Source: an uncultured Eubacteriales bacterium (GTDB lineage Bacteria > Bacillota > Clostridia > Oscillospirales > CAG-272). From it: a DNA stretch of 44,941 nucleotides. The stretch is from assembly GCA_905205065.1 (NCBI GenBank), contig CAJLCI010000020.1, positions 1 through 44,941 of the forward strand, given 5' to 3'. The notes beneath the pieces are model-generated. The model saw only the letters and a list, made by a program, of their open reading frames with translations, ran no database searches and had not been told where the DNA came from. The position numbers were made by a program, and so were the translations under genes. Positions 25,614 to 33,409 of this stretch are shown here, one piece after another (position 1 is the first letter of the stretch; each line of letters starts with the position of its first letter).

Positions 25614-26450
25614 TCAAAGCGCCGCTACAGAAGCCTTGATTTCTGCAACAGCCTGCTCATACTGCTCTTTATTCGGAGCTTTTCCGTGCCATCCTACACT
25701 ATTCTCCATAAACGAAACACCTCTGCCCTTGACTGTATTACAGATGATTGCCGTAGGCTTTCCTTTACAGCTCTTTGCCGCTTTTACCGCCGAATCAATC
25801 TGCTCGAAATCATGTCCGTCTATTACTTGCACATTCCATCCAAACGATTCAAATTTTGTATCAAAAGGCGCCGGACCATTTACCTCGTCAATTGGACCGT
25901 CTATCTGGAGACCGTTATAATCAAGAAATATACAAAGATTATCAAGCTTCTTATGAGATGCGAACATTGCCGCTTCCCATACCTGTCCTTCTTCTGCCTC
26001 ACCGTCGCCAAGTACCGCCCAAACACGATATTTATCTCCAAAAACCTTAGCCGACAGAGCCATTCCGCATGCCGCCGAAAAGCCAAGTCCCAAAGAACCT
26101 GTCGTCATATCAACTCCGGGAACGCCTTTCATATCAGGATGTCCCTGAAGATAGCTGTCAACCTGTCTGAATGTTTTTAAATCTTCTCTCGGAAAAAATC
26201 CTTTTTCGGCAAGAGCCGCATACAGCGCAGGAGCGGTATGTCCCTTTGACAGTACAAAACGATCGCGGTCTGTCTTTTTAGGATTGCCCGGATCTATATT
26301 CATTTCTTCAAAATAAAGATATGCGAGTATATCAGATATAGACAACGAACCGCCGGGATGACCGGAATTTGCGCTGTAAACTGCTTCAAGCGCACCCAAT
26401 TTTATGTCGGCGGAAATCTTTTTTAATTCTTTGATTCTTGCCTGTTCCAT
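25614..26450 (-). CDS. Transketolase N-terminal subunit
   Basis: This 278-residue subunit holds the diphosphate-binding half of transketolase. It has GHPGGSLSISDILAYLYF near residue 31, SKGHTAPALYAAL near 68, and the TPP/Mg signature GDGEAEEGQVWEA closed by the NGLQIDG segment. It pairs with the downstream C-terminal subunit to make the active enzyme. AAGGAGG lies 12 nt before the ATG. A promoter (TTGACA-17-TAAAAT) is at 26535-26563, giving a two-gene operon ended at about 24.6 kb. Confidence 0.92.
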   Translation of the reverse strand: MEQARIKELKKISADIKLGALEAVYSANSGHPGGSLSISDILAYLYFEEMNIDPGNPKKTDRDRFVLSKGHTAPALYAALAEKGFFPREDLKTFRQVDSYLQGHPDMKGVPGVDMTTGSLGLGFSAACGMALSAKVFGDKYRVWAVLGDGEAEEGQVWEAAMFASHKKLDNLCIFLDYNGLQIDGPIDEVNGPAPFDTKFESFGWNVQVIDGHDFEQIDSAVKAAKSCKGKPTAIICNTVKGRGVSFMENSVGWHGKAPNKEQYEQAVAEIKASVAAL

Positions 26451-26534
26451 TGTTGTAAAAGTCCTCCTTAAAATTTCTTATGTGAATTACAGCCATCAAA
26501 TTGCAGTAACCGCATAATATCCATATTATATATT

Positions 26535-26563
26535 ATTTTACTACACTTTCATCCGAATGTCAA
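26535..26563 (-). promoter_or_regulatory. Promoter of the transketolase operon
   Basis: TTGACA (26558-26563) and TAAAAT (26535-26540) on the minus strand are 17 bp apart, about 85 nt upstream of the first start codon. Confidence 0.65.
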
Positions 26564-26646
26564 TAGAATATGTTTTTTTATATGATTGTTTAAATCAGAT
26601 AAGTACATAATATAATCTGCAAATGATAGTCGTACATTCATAATAA

Positions 26647-26692
26647 TAAAAAGCGGATGCCAGATACATTTAAAACTGCACCCGGCACCTGC
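26647..26692 (-). terminator. Terminator after the flavodoxin-like gene
   Basis: On the minus strand GCAGGTGCC (26684-26692) pairs with GGCATCCGC (26653-26661) with one mismatch, followed by T5. It separates the flavodoxin-like gene from the transketolase promoter. Confidence 0.65.
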
Positions 26693-26707
26693 TTCAATTA
26701 AAATTCA

Positions 26708-27325
26708 TCAGCGTATAAAATTAGTTTTTTCAGCGGGAATTCTTTCAGGCAATCCATATTTTTCCCTGCCGAGAGCTATACTCTTCATAAGAAAAATAAT
26801 ATTTGCAGCAAGAGAACGCATTACACAAAGTCCCTCTTTATCCTGGACAGCTTCCCCGGCATTATTTCCATGAATACTGTTCCAGTAATAGCTTGTAGCG
26901 ATAGGCATACCTGATATTGCAAAATATTTGTTAAGCTGGTCAAATGTAGCCGAAAGACCTCCCCGGCGCGCTGAAACAACAGCCGCTCCGACTTTCATAG
27001 TTTTATCAAACGGCGTACTGTAAAATAACCTGTCAAGAAACGCGGAGAGCGTAGCGTTTGCAGACGCATAATAAACAGGACTTCCCACTACGATACCATC
27101 GCATTCCTTAAATGCACCCGCCGTAGCGTTCACGGCATCATCAAAAATACATTTCCCGTTCTTTCTGCAGCTGCCGCATGCAATGCACCCGCGAATGTCC
27201 ATTTCCCCGATGTGAATAAATTCGGTCTCAATTCCATTCTCGGCAAAAATCTTTTCCATCTCGTTAAGCGCGGTAAATGTACTTCCCGCCGGATGAGGAC
27301 TTCCGTTAACAAGCAAAACCTTCAT
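26708..27325 (-). CDS. Flavodoxin-family NAD(P)H-dependent FMN reductase
   Basis: About 205 residues, of the NADPH-dependent FMN reductase/WrbA-like iron-sulfur flavoprotein group. The FMN phosphate loop is VNGSPHPAGST near the N-terminus. A cluster-type CxxCxxxGKC motif (IACGSCRKNGKC) and VVGSPVYYASANATL follow. Related proteins reduce quinones, metals or nitro compounds, and those with the cysteine motif can bind a 4Fe-4S cluster. The open frame reaches 27538, but ATG 27323-27325 has GGAG 6 nt upstream and begins at the flavodoxin beta strand; the extra 71 residues upstream are a chance extension. Confidence 0.87.
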   Translation of the reverse strand: MKVLLVNGSPHPAGSTFTALNEMEKIFAENGIETEFIHIGEMDIRGCIACGSCRKNGKCIFDDAVNATAGAFKECDGIVVGSPVYYASANATLSAFLDRLFYSTPFDKTMKVGAAVVSARRGGLSATFDQLNKYFAISGMPIATSYYWNSIHGNNAGEAVQDKEGLCVMRSLAANIIFLMKSIALGREKYGLPERIPAEKTNFIR

Positions 27326-27688
27326 AACTATCTCCATTCCGCCGCTTCGCGGCATTAAAATATTTTTATGATTCACCATCAGCGCCAATATGAATAAAAA
27401 AATCTCATTTATATCTATGCAAAAGCAAATGAATACTTTCACCGTCAATCTGCAAAATGTCCTTAATAAAATACCGGATTTATTCAGAGATAAGGACTTA
27501 AGTAGATACATAAACATTCCGGGCAGTCGGATGTACACTTCAAAAATAAAACGAGATATATAAACTGCAGCGGATGTTCATATACCGGTTGATCGCATAG
27601 CGCAGAGCGCAATACGTAATATAGTTTTATATCCTACTTATCTGACATGATAAAAATGCATATCTCAGACAGTTAATCCGCCGGAATA
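27326..27688. other. Intergenic, no gene seen
   Basis: The minus frame is open through part of this stretch but lacks a ribosome site and homology. No clear promoter, repeat or hairpin was found. The flavodoxin-like gene's promoter presumably lies here. Confidence 0.4.
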
Positions 27689-28477
27689 TCACGCGAAAGC
27701 TATGTCAAGTACCATCATAAGCACAAAACCGACAGCCGTTCCGACAGTTCCGATATTGCTGTGCGCTCCGGTCTGGGCCTCAGGAATCAATTCCTCAACT
27801 ACCACATATATCATAGTACCCGCTGCAAAAGACAATACATAAGGAAGCACCGGAGTAACCAAAGAAGTTAGAAGTATTGTAATAACAGCTCCAGCCGGTT
27901 CTACAACTCCGGACAAAAATCCATAAAAAAATGCACGTCCTTTAGACATTCCGGAACCTACAAGAGGCATTGAAATTATCGCACCTTCCGGAAAATTCTG
28001 AATTGCTATACCGGCCGCAAGCGTAAGCGCTCCTGCGGCAGTTATAACAGAGCTGCCTTCAAGCATCCCTGCGAGAACAACTCCTACAGCCATTCCCTCC
28101 GGTAAATTATGAAGAGAAACCGCCAGTACGAGCATAGTGGACTTTCCCAATCCGCACTTTCTTCCCTCGGGACAGCTTGAATTCATATGAAGATGGGGTA
28201 TAACAGAGTCGAGAAAAAGCAAAAACGCAATGCCAAGAAGAAATCCGACCGCTGCGGGAATCCACTTTGAGCCCGTATGCTCAGAGCTCATTTCAATAGC
28301 GGGAATAAGCAAAGACCAGACAGACGCTGCAATCATCACACCCGATGCAAATCCAAGAAGCATTTTCTGCAGTCTCGGTTTCATATCGCCCTTCATGAAA
28401 AAGACCATTGCGGAACCAAGCGTCGTACCGGCAAACGGCAAAAGAATTCCAATCACCGTTTTAAAAAAATCACTCAT
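27689..28477 (-). CDS. ZIP-family metal transporter
   Basis: This ~262-residue membrane protein with about eight helices belongs to the ZIP/ZupT family of divalent metal importers. The transmembrane metal site is seen in HNLPEGMAVGV and in the following helix QNFPEGAIISMPL. The cytoplasmic loop holds HLHMNSSCPEGRKC, a likely metal-sensing segment. The frame opens at 28522, but ATG 28475-28477 (MSDFFKTV) has AGGAAGG 12 nt upstream and fits the family. Zn, Fe or Mn selectivity is not readable. It is monocistronic, divergent from the AEC carrier gene. Confidence 0.88.
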   Translation of the reverse strand: MSDFFKTVIGILLPFAGTTLGSAMVFFMKGDMKPRLQKMLLGFASGVMIAASVWSLLIPAIEMSSEHTGSKWIPAAVGFLLGIAFLLFLDSVIPHLHMNSSCPEGRKCGLGKSTMLVLAVSLHNLPEGMAVGVVLAGMLEGSSVITAAGALTLAAGIAIQNFPEGAIISMPLVGSGMSKGRAFFYGFLSGVVEPAGAVITILLTSLVTPVLPYVLSFAAGTMIYVVVEELIPEAQTGAHSNIGTVGTAVGFVLMMVLDIAFA

Positions 28478-28586
28478 ATTAATTACATGCCTTCCTAATA
28501 AAATAAATGAATCTGCAGACACAAGTCTGCCGTATCATGAAAAAAGTCAAAAGTGCCATCGACAGTTTAATTTAAGTATTAATAAT

Positions 28587-28615
28587 ATAATATAGTTTTT
28601 ATGCATTTTTGTCAA
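28587..28615 (-). promoter_or_regulatory. Promoter of the ZIP transporter
   Basis: TTGACA (28610-28615) and TATTAT (28587-28592) on the minus strand are 17 bp apart, about 110 nt upstream of the start codon. Confidence 0.65.
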
Positions 28616-28680
28616 CCGTTTAATCACATAAAGACAAAACGAATTAAACTTCAGCATAAGATATTCATAAACTTTTTAAC

Positions 28681-28709
28681 TTGATTTTTTTTGTTTACAC
28701 TGTTATACT
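28681..28709 (+). promoter_or_regulatory. Promoter of the AEC carrier
   Basis: TTGATT (28681-28686) and TATACT (28704-28709) are 17 bp apart, 34 nt upstream of the start codon. Confidence 0.55.
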
Positions 28710-28742
28710 ATATGCATTAACATATAATCGGAGTAATAATTA

Positions 28743-29666
28743 ATGTTTGGTATATCGCTGTCCATTGTACTCGTCACACTTTTTTACATGATTTTAGGGT
28801 TTGTCATTCGAAAAATGAATAAAGCTTCGGAAACACATCTGCAAACTCTATCCGGAATTCTTATTTATATCTGTAACCCCTTTCTTGAGATTTCGGCTTT
28901 TATGTCACTGGATTTTTCCGTATCGGAAACCATTGAAATGTTAAAATTTTTTATTGTATCTTTTTTTCTCCAAAGCATATTTATGCTGATTCTTTATCTC
29001 ATTCTCAGGCGCAAATACTCTGAAAGCAAGTACAGACTTCTTACAATCGCATCAGTTCTCGGAAATGTAGGATTTTTCGGCATGCCGATAACACGGGCTC
29101 TTCTTCCTGACAATCCTGAGGTAGCATGCTACTGCGCCGTAAATATGGTAACAATGAATATTCTTATATTCACCGTTGGAGTATTCTGTCTTACAAATGA
29201 CAAAAAATATATTTCGGTAAAAAGCGCATTATTCAATCCGACAATATTCGGATTTGTAATCGCTCTCCCTTTTTACGTCTTTGGTATAAAAAATATACTG
29301 CCTGATACTTTTATCGGCGCCATTAATACGATCGCCGATATTTCAACTCCACTCTGTATGTTTATACTTGGAATTCGTCTCGCTTCTGTAAAGCTTAAAT
29401 CTGTTTTCAGCAAACCGATTGTATATATTATATGTCTTATGAAGCTGGTGGTATTTCCCTGCTTCTGCTTTGCTGTGGTTTCCCTTCTTCCTGTTTCTTC
29501 TGTATTCCGTTCCGCGGTCACCATTCTTGCAGCAACCCCATGCGCATCTTTTACTCTCGCGCTTTCAGAAATGCATGAAAGCGAACCAGACATGGCGGCA
29601 AAATGCATTCTCGTCAGCACAGTTTTATGCTTTATAACAATTCCGACAATAACGCTTCTTTTATAA
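28743..29666 (+). CDS. AEC-family (auxin efflux carrier-like) transporter
   Basis: This 307-residue integral membrane protein with about ten helices in two inverted repeats belongs to the Mem_trans/AEC family. Typical segments are GNVGFFGMPITRAL in the middle and TPCASFTLALSEM near the C-terminus. Bacterial members export or exchange small organic acids such as malate or malonate; the substrate is unknown. GGAG lies 9 nt before the ATG. Its stop codon coincides with the 5' end of repeat copy 3, which separates it from the downstream GTPase-nuclease gene. Confidence 0.87.
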   Translation: MFGISLSIVLVTLFYMILGFVIRKMNKASETHLQTLSGILIYICNPFLEISAFMSLDFSVSETIEMLKFFIVSFFLQSIFMLILYLILRRKYSESKYRLLTIASVLGNVGFFGMPITRALLPDNPEVACYCAVNMVTMNILIFTVGVFCLTNDKKYISVKSALFNPTIFGFVIALPFYVFGIKNILPDTFIGAINTIADISTPLCMFILGIRLASVKLKSVFSKPIVYIICLMKLVVFPCFCFAVVSLLPVSSVFRSAVTILAATPCASFTLALSEMHESEPDMAAKCILVSTVLCFITIPTITLLL

Positions 29667-29957
29667 CTAAAAGAGAGACTCCCTGCGTATAGTAAGACGT
29701 TCACGTGTAAATGTCTTCATGCTCAAAGACGTTCGCAATTAAAAGTGTTCGTGCGGAAAAACGTTCACGTGAAAAAGCGTTCACGTTAAAAAGTGTTCAT
29801 GTGAAAAAGTGTTCATGTTAAAAGAGTTCGCATTAAAAGGCATTTGCGTTCAACTGCGTCCGCACATCTATAAGTGCCGGTTTCCGCACACTTGTTCCGG
29901 TACCGGTACAATCACAATCGAAACGCCTTACAGCGCAGCTTTGCCACTTATTAAATA
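29661..29957 (+). repeat. Dispersed 16-bp-array element, copy 3
   Basis: The 5' end TTATAACTAAAAGAGAG overlaps the AEC stop codon. Eleven units (29694-29868), ten of exactly 16 bp and one of 15, follow the pattern AAAGTGTTCATGTGAA; several contain the palindrome TTCACGTGAA. The tail holds TTGTTCCGG, AACGCCTTA and a hairpin GCAGC-TTT-GCCAC that is weaker than in copy 1, ending ACTTATTAAAT. It is oriented with both flanking genes. Confidence 0.85.
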
Positions 29958-30007
29958 TAATTACTACGGACAACCTTAAATTATTAAAGCCTGAAGAAAA
30001 ACTTCAA

Positions 30008-30024
30008 GCCTTTAGCTCAAAGGC
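30008..30024 (+). promoter_or_regulatory. Hairpin sequestering the ribosome site of the GTPase-nuclease gene
   Basis: GCCTTT (30008-30013) and AAAGGC (30019-30024) form a perfect 6-bp stem with a 5-nt loop directly before the ATG at 30025. The only Shine-Dalgarno-like sequence, AAAGG, is within the stem. An upstream segment (AAAGCCTGAAG around 29985) could compete for GCCTTT by pairing around CTTCA. Confidence 0.4.
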
Positions 30025-32616
30025 ATGGTTATAAGAATGAAAAAAGTAACAATTGGCATAACCGCACATGTTGATGCCGGAAAAACAACCCTTGCAGAAG
30101 CAATACTCTATCGGTCCGGTAAACTGAGAAAAGCCGGTCGGGTAGATTGCGGCAATACGCTTCTTGATTCGAATGAACTTGAGAAAAAACGTGGGATTAC
30201 AATATTTTCAGGTAAATGCAGCTTTGCGGTCGGAAACAAGGAAATAAATCTTATCGACACCCCAGGTCATATCGATTTTTCTGCGGAAACAGAAAGAATT
30301 CTGCCCATACTGGATTACTCTATTCTCGTAATCAGCGGCGCATGCGGCGTACAGCCTCACACAAGAACACTTTGGAAACTGCTTGCGCATTATGAAATTC
30401 CAGTTTTCATATTTATAACCAAAATGGATTATTCCGTTCACACAGAAAAAGAAATAATGGAATCTTTACAGTCCGAGCTTTCTGACGGCTGCATCAGCTT
30501 TTCTGACAGTACAGAAAGTCAAAGAAACGACAGTATTGCACTTAGAGATGAAAATATTCTTGACAACTATATAAATACCGGGATAATTTCAGACTTGGCT
30601 GTCGCCGAGGCAATAAGACAAAGAAAAATATTCCCCTGTTTCTTCGGTTCAGGATTGAAAATGACAGGCATCGACAGTTTTATAGGTATGCTTGACAGAT
30701 ATACCCTCCCTTCCGAATACCCTGATATTTTCTGCGCGAAAGTTTACAAAATCACATACAGCGCAGACGGAAAAAGAGAAACACATTTAAAGGTTACTGG
30801 TGGAAAACTTGCTGTACGCGACAGCGTTTCGTCGCGAGGAAAAGAGGAAAAAGTCTTTCAAATAAGAAAATATTCAGGTATCAGATTTGAAACGTTCAAC
30901 GAGGTACACGCCGGCGATATCTGCGCTGTAATCGGACTGTCTCAGACAATGTGCGGCGATACACTCGGATCAGAAATAAATAAATCAAAACCGGTGCTTG
31001 AAGCCGTCATGAGATACAAAATTAAGCTTCCGCCTGAAAGCGATCCGGCGGAGGAGCTGAACCGCCTCAAACGACTTGAGGAAGAAGATCCGCAGCTTCA
31101 TATTGAATGGAATTCAGCTTCAAAATCAATATGTATCCTCCTTATGGGTACAGTACAGGCGGAAATTCTGCAATCACTTATTATGAGCAGATTTAATATT
31201 GAAACAAAAATAATTCCTGATGAGGTTGTTTACCGCGAAACCATTCAAAACGAGGTCGAAGGCGTCGGTCATTATGAGCCTCTGCGCCATTATTCGGAAG
31301 TCCATCTTATTCTAACGCCGCTCCCGCGCGGAAGCGGAATTATATACGATTCAACATGCCCGCCTGATTCTATTGAACCGCAGTACATAGCTCAGGTAAT
31401 TTCTGCACTCCAGAGCGGCAATCATACAGGAGTGCTTACTGGTTCAAAAATAACCGATATTAAAATTACGTTTGTTGCCGGCAAAGCGCATAAAAAACAC
31501 ACCTCAGGCGGAGATTTCAGAGAAGCCTCGCTGCGCGCGCTTCGATGTGGACTGATGAATGCTGATTCAATACTTCTTGAGCCATATTATACATATATAC
31601 TTCAAATTCCCGGCAATACACTTGGCAGGGCGATGAATGATATCCGCATGATGCACGGAAGCTGCGAAGAACCTAAATTGCAGGGAACCGATTATATCCT
31701 GCGCGGAAAGGCCCCTGTCAGTACTATAAATAATTATCAGAGCACCGTTGCCGCTTATACAGGAGGAAACGGAAAGCTGTATCTTGAATTCGCGGGATAT
31801 GACAGCTGTCATAACACACAAACTATAGTTGAACGCACGGGATATGATCCTGAACGAGACACAGACAATACGCCGGATTCAATTTTTTGCGAACACGGCT
31901 CAGGATTCACTGTAAAATGGAATCAGATAAGCAAATATATGCACATTCCATACACACTTAATAAAATAAATAAATACGAAAAAACGGAATGCAGACCATC
32001 GTCCGTGTTATCCGATCAAGAGCTTGAAAATATAATGCTGCGTGAGTTTGGACCCATAAAACGTCCTGTATACAAACTGCCAGAAGTAAAAAAAGACGAG
32101 ACGCCTTCCGGATACATAGATGCTCAGAAAACAGAACTTTTGATTATTGACGGTTACAACGTAATTTTTTCCTGGGAAAAACTGAAAACTCTCGCCAAAG
32201 ACAACCTTGAGTATGCAAGAACACGCTTGACAGATATTCTTGTGAATTTTGCGGCCTTTAAAAAGCTGCGGCTTATTCTTGTTTTTGACGCATATAATGC
32301 CGAATACGACACTGACAGAACATATGAATTTAAAGGAATTCAAATCGTCTATACAAAAAAGAACGAAACCGGAGACACATATATAGAAAAACTTGCTGCC
32401 CTGTATAAAAAAAACGACCGCGTGAGGGTCGTTTCTTCGGATTATTTAATTCAGATTTCGGCCTTGCGGTCAGGAGTAATGAGAATGTCAGCGGCTGAGT
32501 TTGAAAAGGAAGTAAATGACACCGGCAAAAAGATCGGGGAAATTATAGAGGAGCTGAAGAAGCAGCCTCTCTCAAGTATCGGAGAACGTCAGATGAAAAA
32601 ACGAAAAAGCGATTAA
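30025..32616 (+). CDS. TetM-like translational GTPase fused to a Rae1/YacP-type NYN nuclease
   Basis: The 863-residue protein has two parts. Residues 1-~650 follow the ribosomal-protection (TetM/TetO, EF-G-like) plan: G1 AHVDAGKT (14-21), G2 RGIT (56-59), G3 DTPGH (78-82), G4 TKMD (132-135), then domains II-V. In the domain-IV loop, where TetM has the YSPVSTP tip that displaces tetracycline, this protein has KAHKKHTSGGDF (487-498), so classic resistance is doubtful. Residues ~704-830 are a NYN (PIN-like) domain like YacP/Rae1: IIDGYNVIF with Asp709 and Asn712, VFDAYN with Asp755, then Asp784 and Asp806. Rae1 cuts mRNA in the ribosomal A site. The start is 30025 or the in-frame ATG at 30037. 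It is convergent with mntP. Confidence 0.88.
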   Translation: MVIRMKKVTIGITAHVDAGKTTLAEAILYRSGKLRKAGRVDCGNTLLDSNELEKKRGITIFSGKCSFAVGNKEINLIDTPGHIDFSAETERILPILDYSILVISGACGVQPHTRTLWKLLAHYEIPVFIFITKMDYSVHTEKEIMESLQSELSDGCISFSDSTESQRNDSIALRDENILDNYINTGIISDLAVAEAIRQRKIFPCFFGSGLKMTGIDSFIGMLDRYTLPSEYPDIFCAKVYKITYSADGKRETHLKVTGGKLAVRDSVSSRGKEEKVFQIRKYSGIRFETFNEVHAGDICAVIGLSQTMCGDTLGSEINKSKPVLEAVMRYKIKLPPESDPAEELNRLKRLEEEDPQLHIEWNSASKSICILLMGTVQAEILQSLIMSRFNIETKIIPDEVVYRETIQNEVEGVGHYEPLRHYSEVHLILTPLPRGSGIIYDSTCPPDSIEPQYIAQVISALQSGNHTGVLTGSKITDIKITFVAGKAHKKHTSGGDFREASLRALRCGLMNADSILLEPYYTYILQIPGNTLGRAMNDIRMMHGSCEEPKLQGTDYILRGKAPVSTINNYQSTVAAYTGGNGKLYLEFAGYDSCHNTQTIVERTGYDPERDTDNTPDSIFCEHGSGFTVKWNQISKYMHIPYTLNKINKYEKTECRPSSVLSDQELENIMLREFGPIKRPVYKLPEVKKDETPSGYIDAQKTELLIIDGYNVIFSWEKLKTLAKDNLEYARTRLTDILVNFAAFKKLRLILVFDAYNAEYDTDRTYEFKGIQIVYTKKNETGDTYIEKLAALYKKNDRVRVVSSDYLIQISALRSGVMRMSAAEFEKEVNDTGKKIGEIIEELKKQPLSSIGERQMKKRKSD

Positions 32617-32630
32617 AAACTAAATATGTA

Positions 32631-33221
32631 TTAAAAAATTCCGGTAATAAAAATCTCCACGCCGATTACAATAAGTATAACTCCTCCAAGAACCGAGGCT
32701 TTGTCCGAAAGTGCTACACCAAAACGTTTTCCCAGCTCCAGCCCTGCCATACAGATTATAAAAGTAACAACGGCAATTATAAGAGAACATAAAATCGCCA
32801 TTAAAATCCCGTAATCAGCTATAGTAAATCCAACAGAAAGCGCGTCGATTGAAGTAGCAATACCTTGAAAAAAAAGTATGCTCACAGTAAGCTTTTTTTG
32901 TGGCTGATCTCCGGAACCGTTTTTATTTTTAATTCCTTCAAGCAGCATCTTTACTCCGATATATCCAAGAAGAATAAGCGCTATCCATGGGACTATGCTG
33001 CTGAAAGAATTAAAAATTTTCACAACCGTATGAACGCATGTCCACCCTGCAAGCGGCATCAGAGCCTGAAATATCCCAAAAACCGCGGCTATTCCGCACA
33101 TCTTTGCAGGACGCATATCAGGCTCCTCAAGCCCGTTTGCAAGCGAAACTGAAAAAGCATCCATTGCAAGCCCTACCCCAAGCATAATACTGTTGAGAAA
33201 AAAGATAAGACTCCATTCCAT
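32631..33221 (-). CDS. mntP: Manganese efflux pump MntP
   Basis: This 196-residue protein with six membrane helices in two repeats matches MntP (YebN, DUF204), which exports excess Mn(II). Each repeat has the family aspartate motif, seen in GLAMDAFSVSLANG and ATSIDALSVGFT. GGAG lies upstream of the ATG. I looked for the Mn-sensing yybP-ykoY riboswitch that often precedes mntP and did not find its characteristic loops in 33222-33409. It ends 14 bp from the convergent GTPase-nuclease gene. Confidence 0.93.
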   Translation of the reverse strand: MEWSLIFFLNSIMLGVGLAMDAFSVSLANGLEEPDMRPAKMCGIAAVFGIFQALMPLAGWTCVHTVVKIFNSFSSIVPWIALILLGYIGVKMLLEGIKNKNGSGDQPQKKLTVSILFFQGIATSIDALSVGFTIADYGILMAILCSLIIAVVTFIICMAGLELGKRFGVALSDKASVLGGVILIVIGVEIFITGIF

Positions 33222-33409
33222 AACCGCAATAACTCCTTTTTCCTTTTTACCTTCAACGTTATTTTAACTTTAAAGAAATTGTACACCAGATAAAAATAAT
33301 AAGTTCCTGCCCGCTCTGATCCAATTCAATACGCCTGAAATTATGTAATGCCGCCGAAGTCCGTACAAGACCGGCGACACTACAGTTTATTGTAAGTATT
33401 TATTTTTTA

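Noticed and set aside
24811..25920. 369-residue open frame opposite the transketolase genes
   Set aside because: It lies antisense across two well-supported genes, has no ribosome site and its composition is that of a shadow frame.
27326..27538. 71-residue N-terminal extension of the flavodoxin-like gene
   Set aside because: The strong GGAG ribosome site and the family start lie at 27325; the extension has no ribosome site and no homology.
30025..32616. Calling the TetM-like gene a tetracycline-resistance determinant
   Set aside because: The drug-displacing domain-IV tip is not conserved and a nuclease domain is attached, so resistance cannot be supported from sequence.
33300..33395. Possible sixth copy of the dispersed repeat tail
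   Set aside because: Only scattered short matches (for example TACGCCTG) without the ordered TTTCCGG, CTTATGACGGAG and CTTATTGAA blocks.
33222..33409. yybP-ykoY manganese riboswitch expected upstream of mntP
   Set aside because: The characteristic conserved loops and stems were not found in this short, AT-rich gap.
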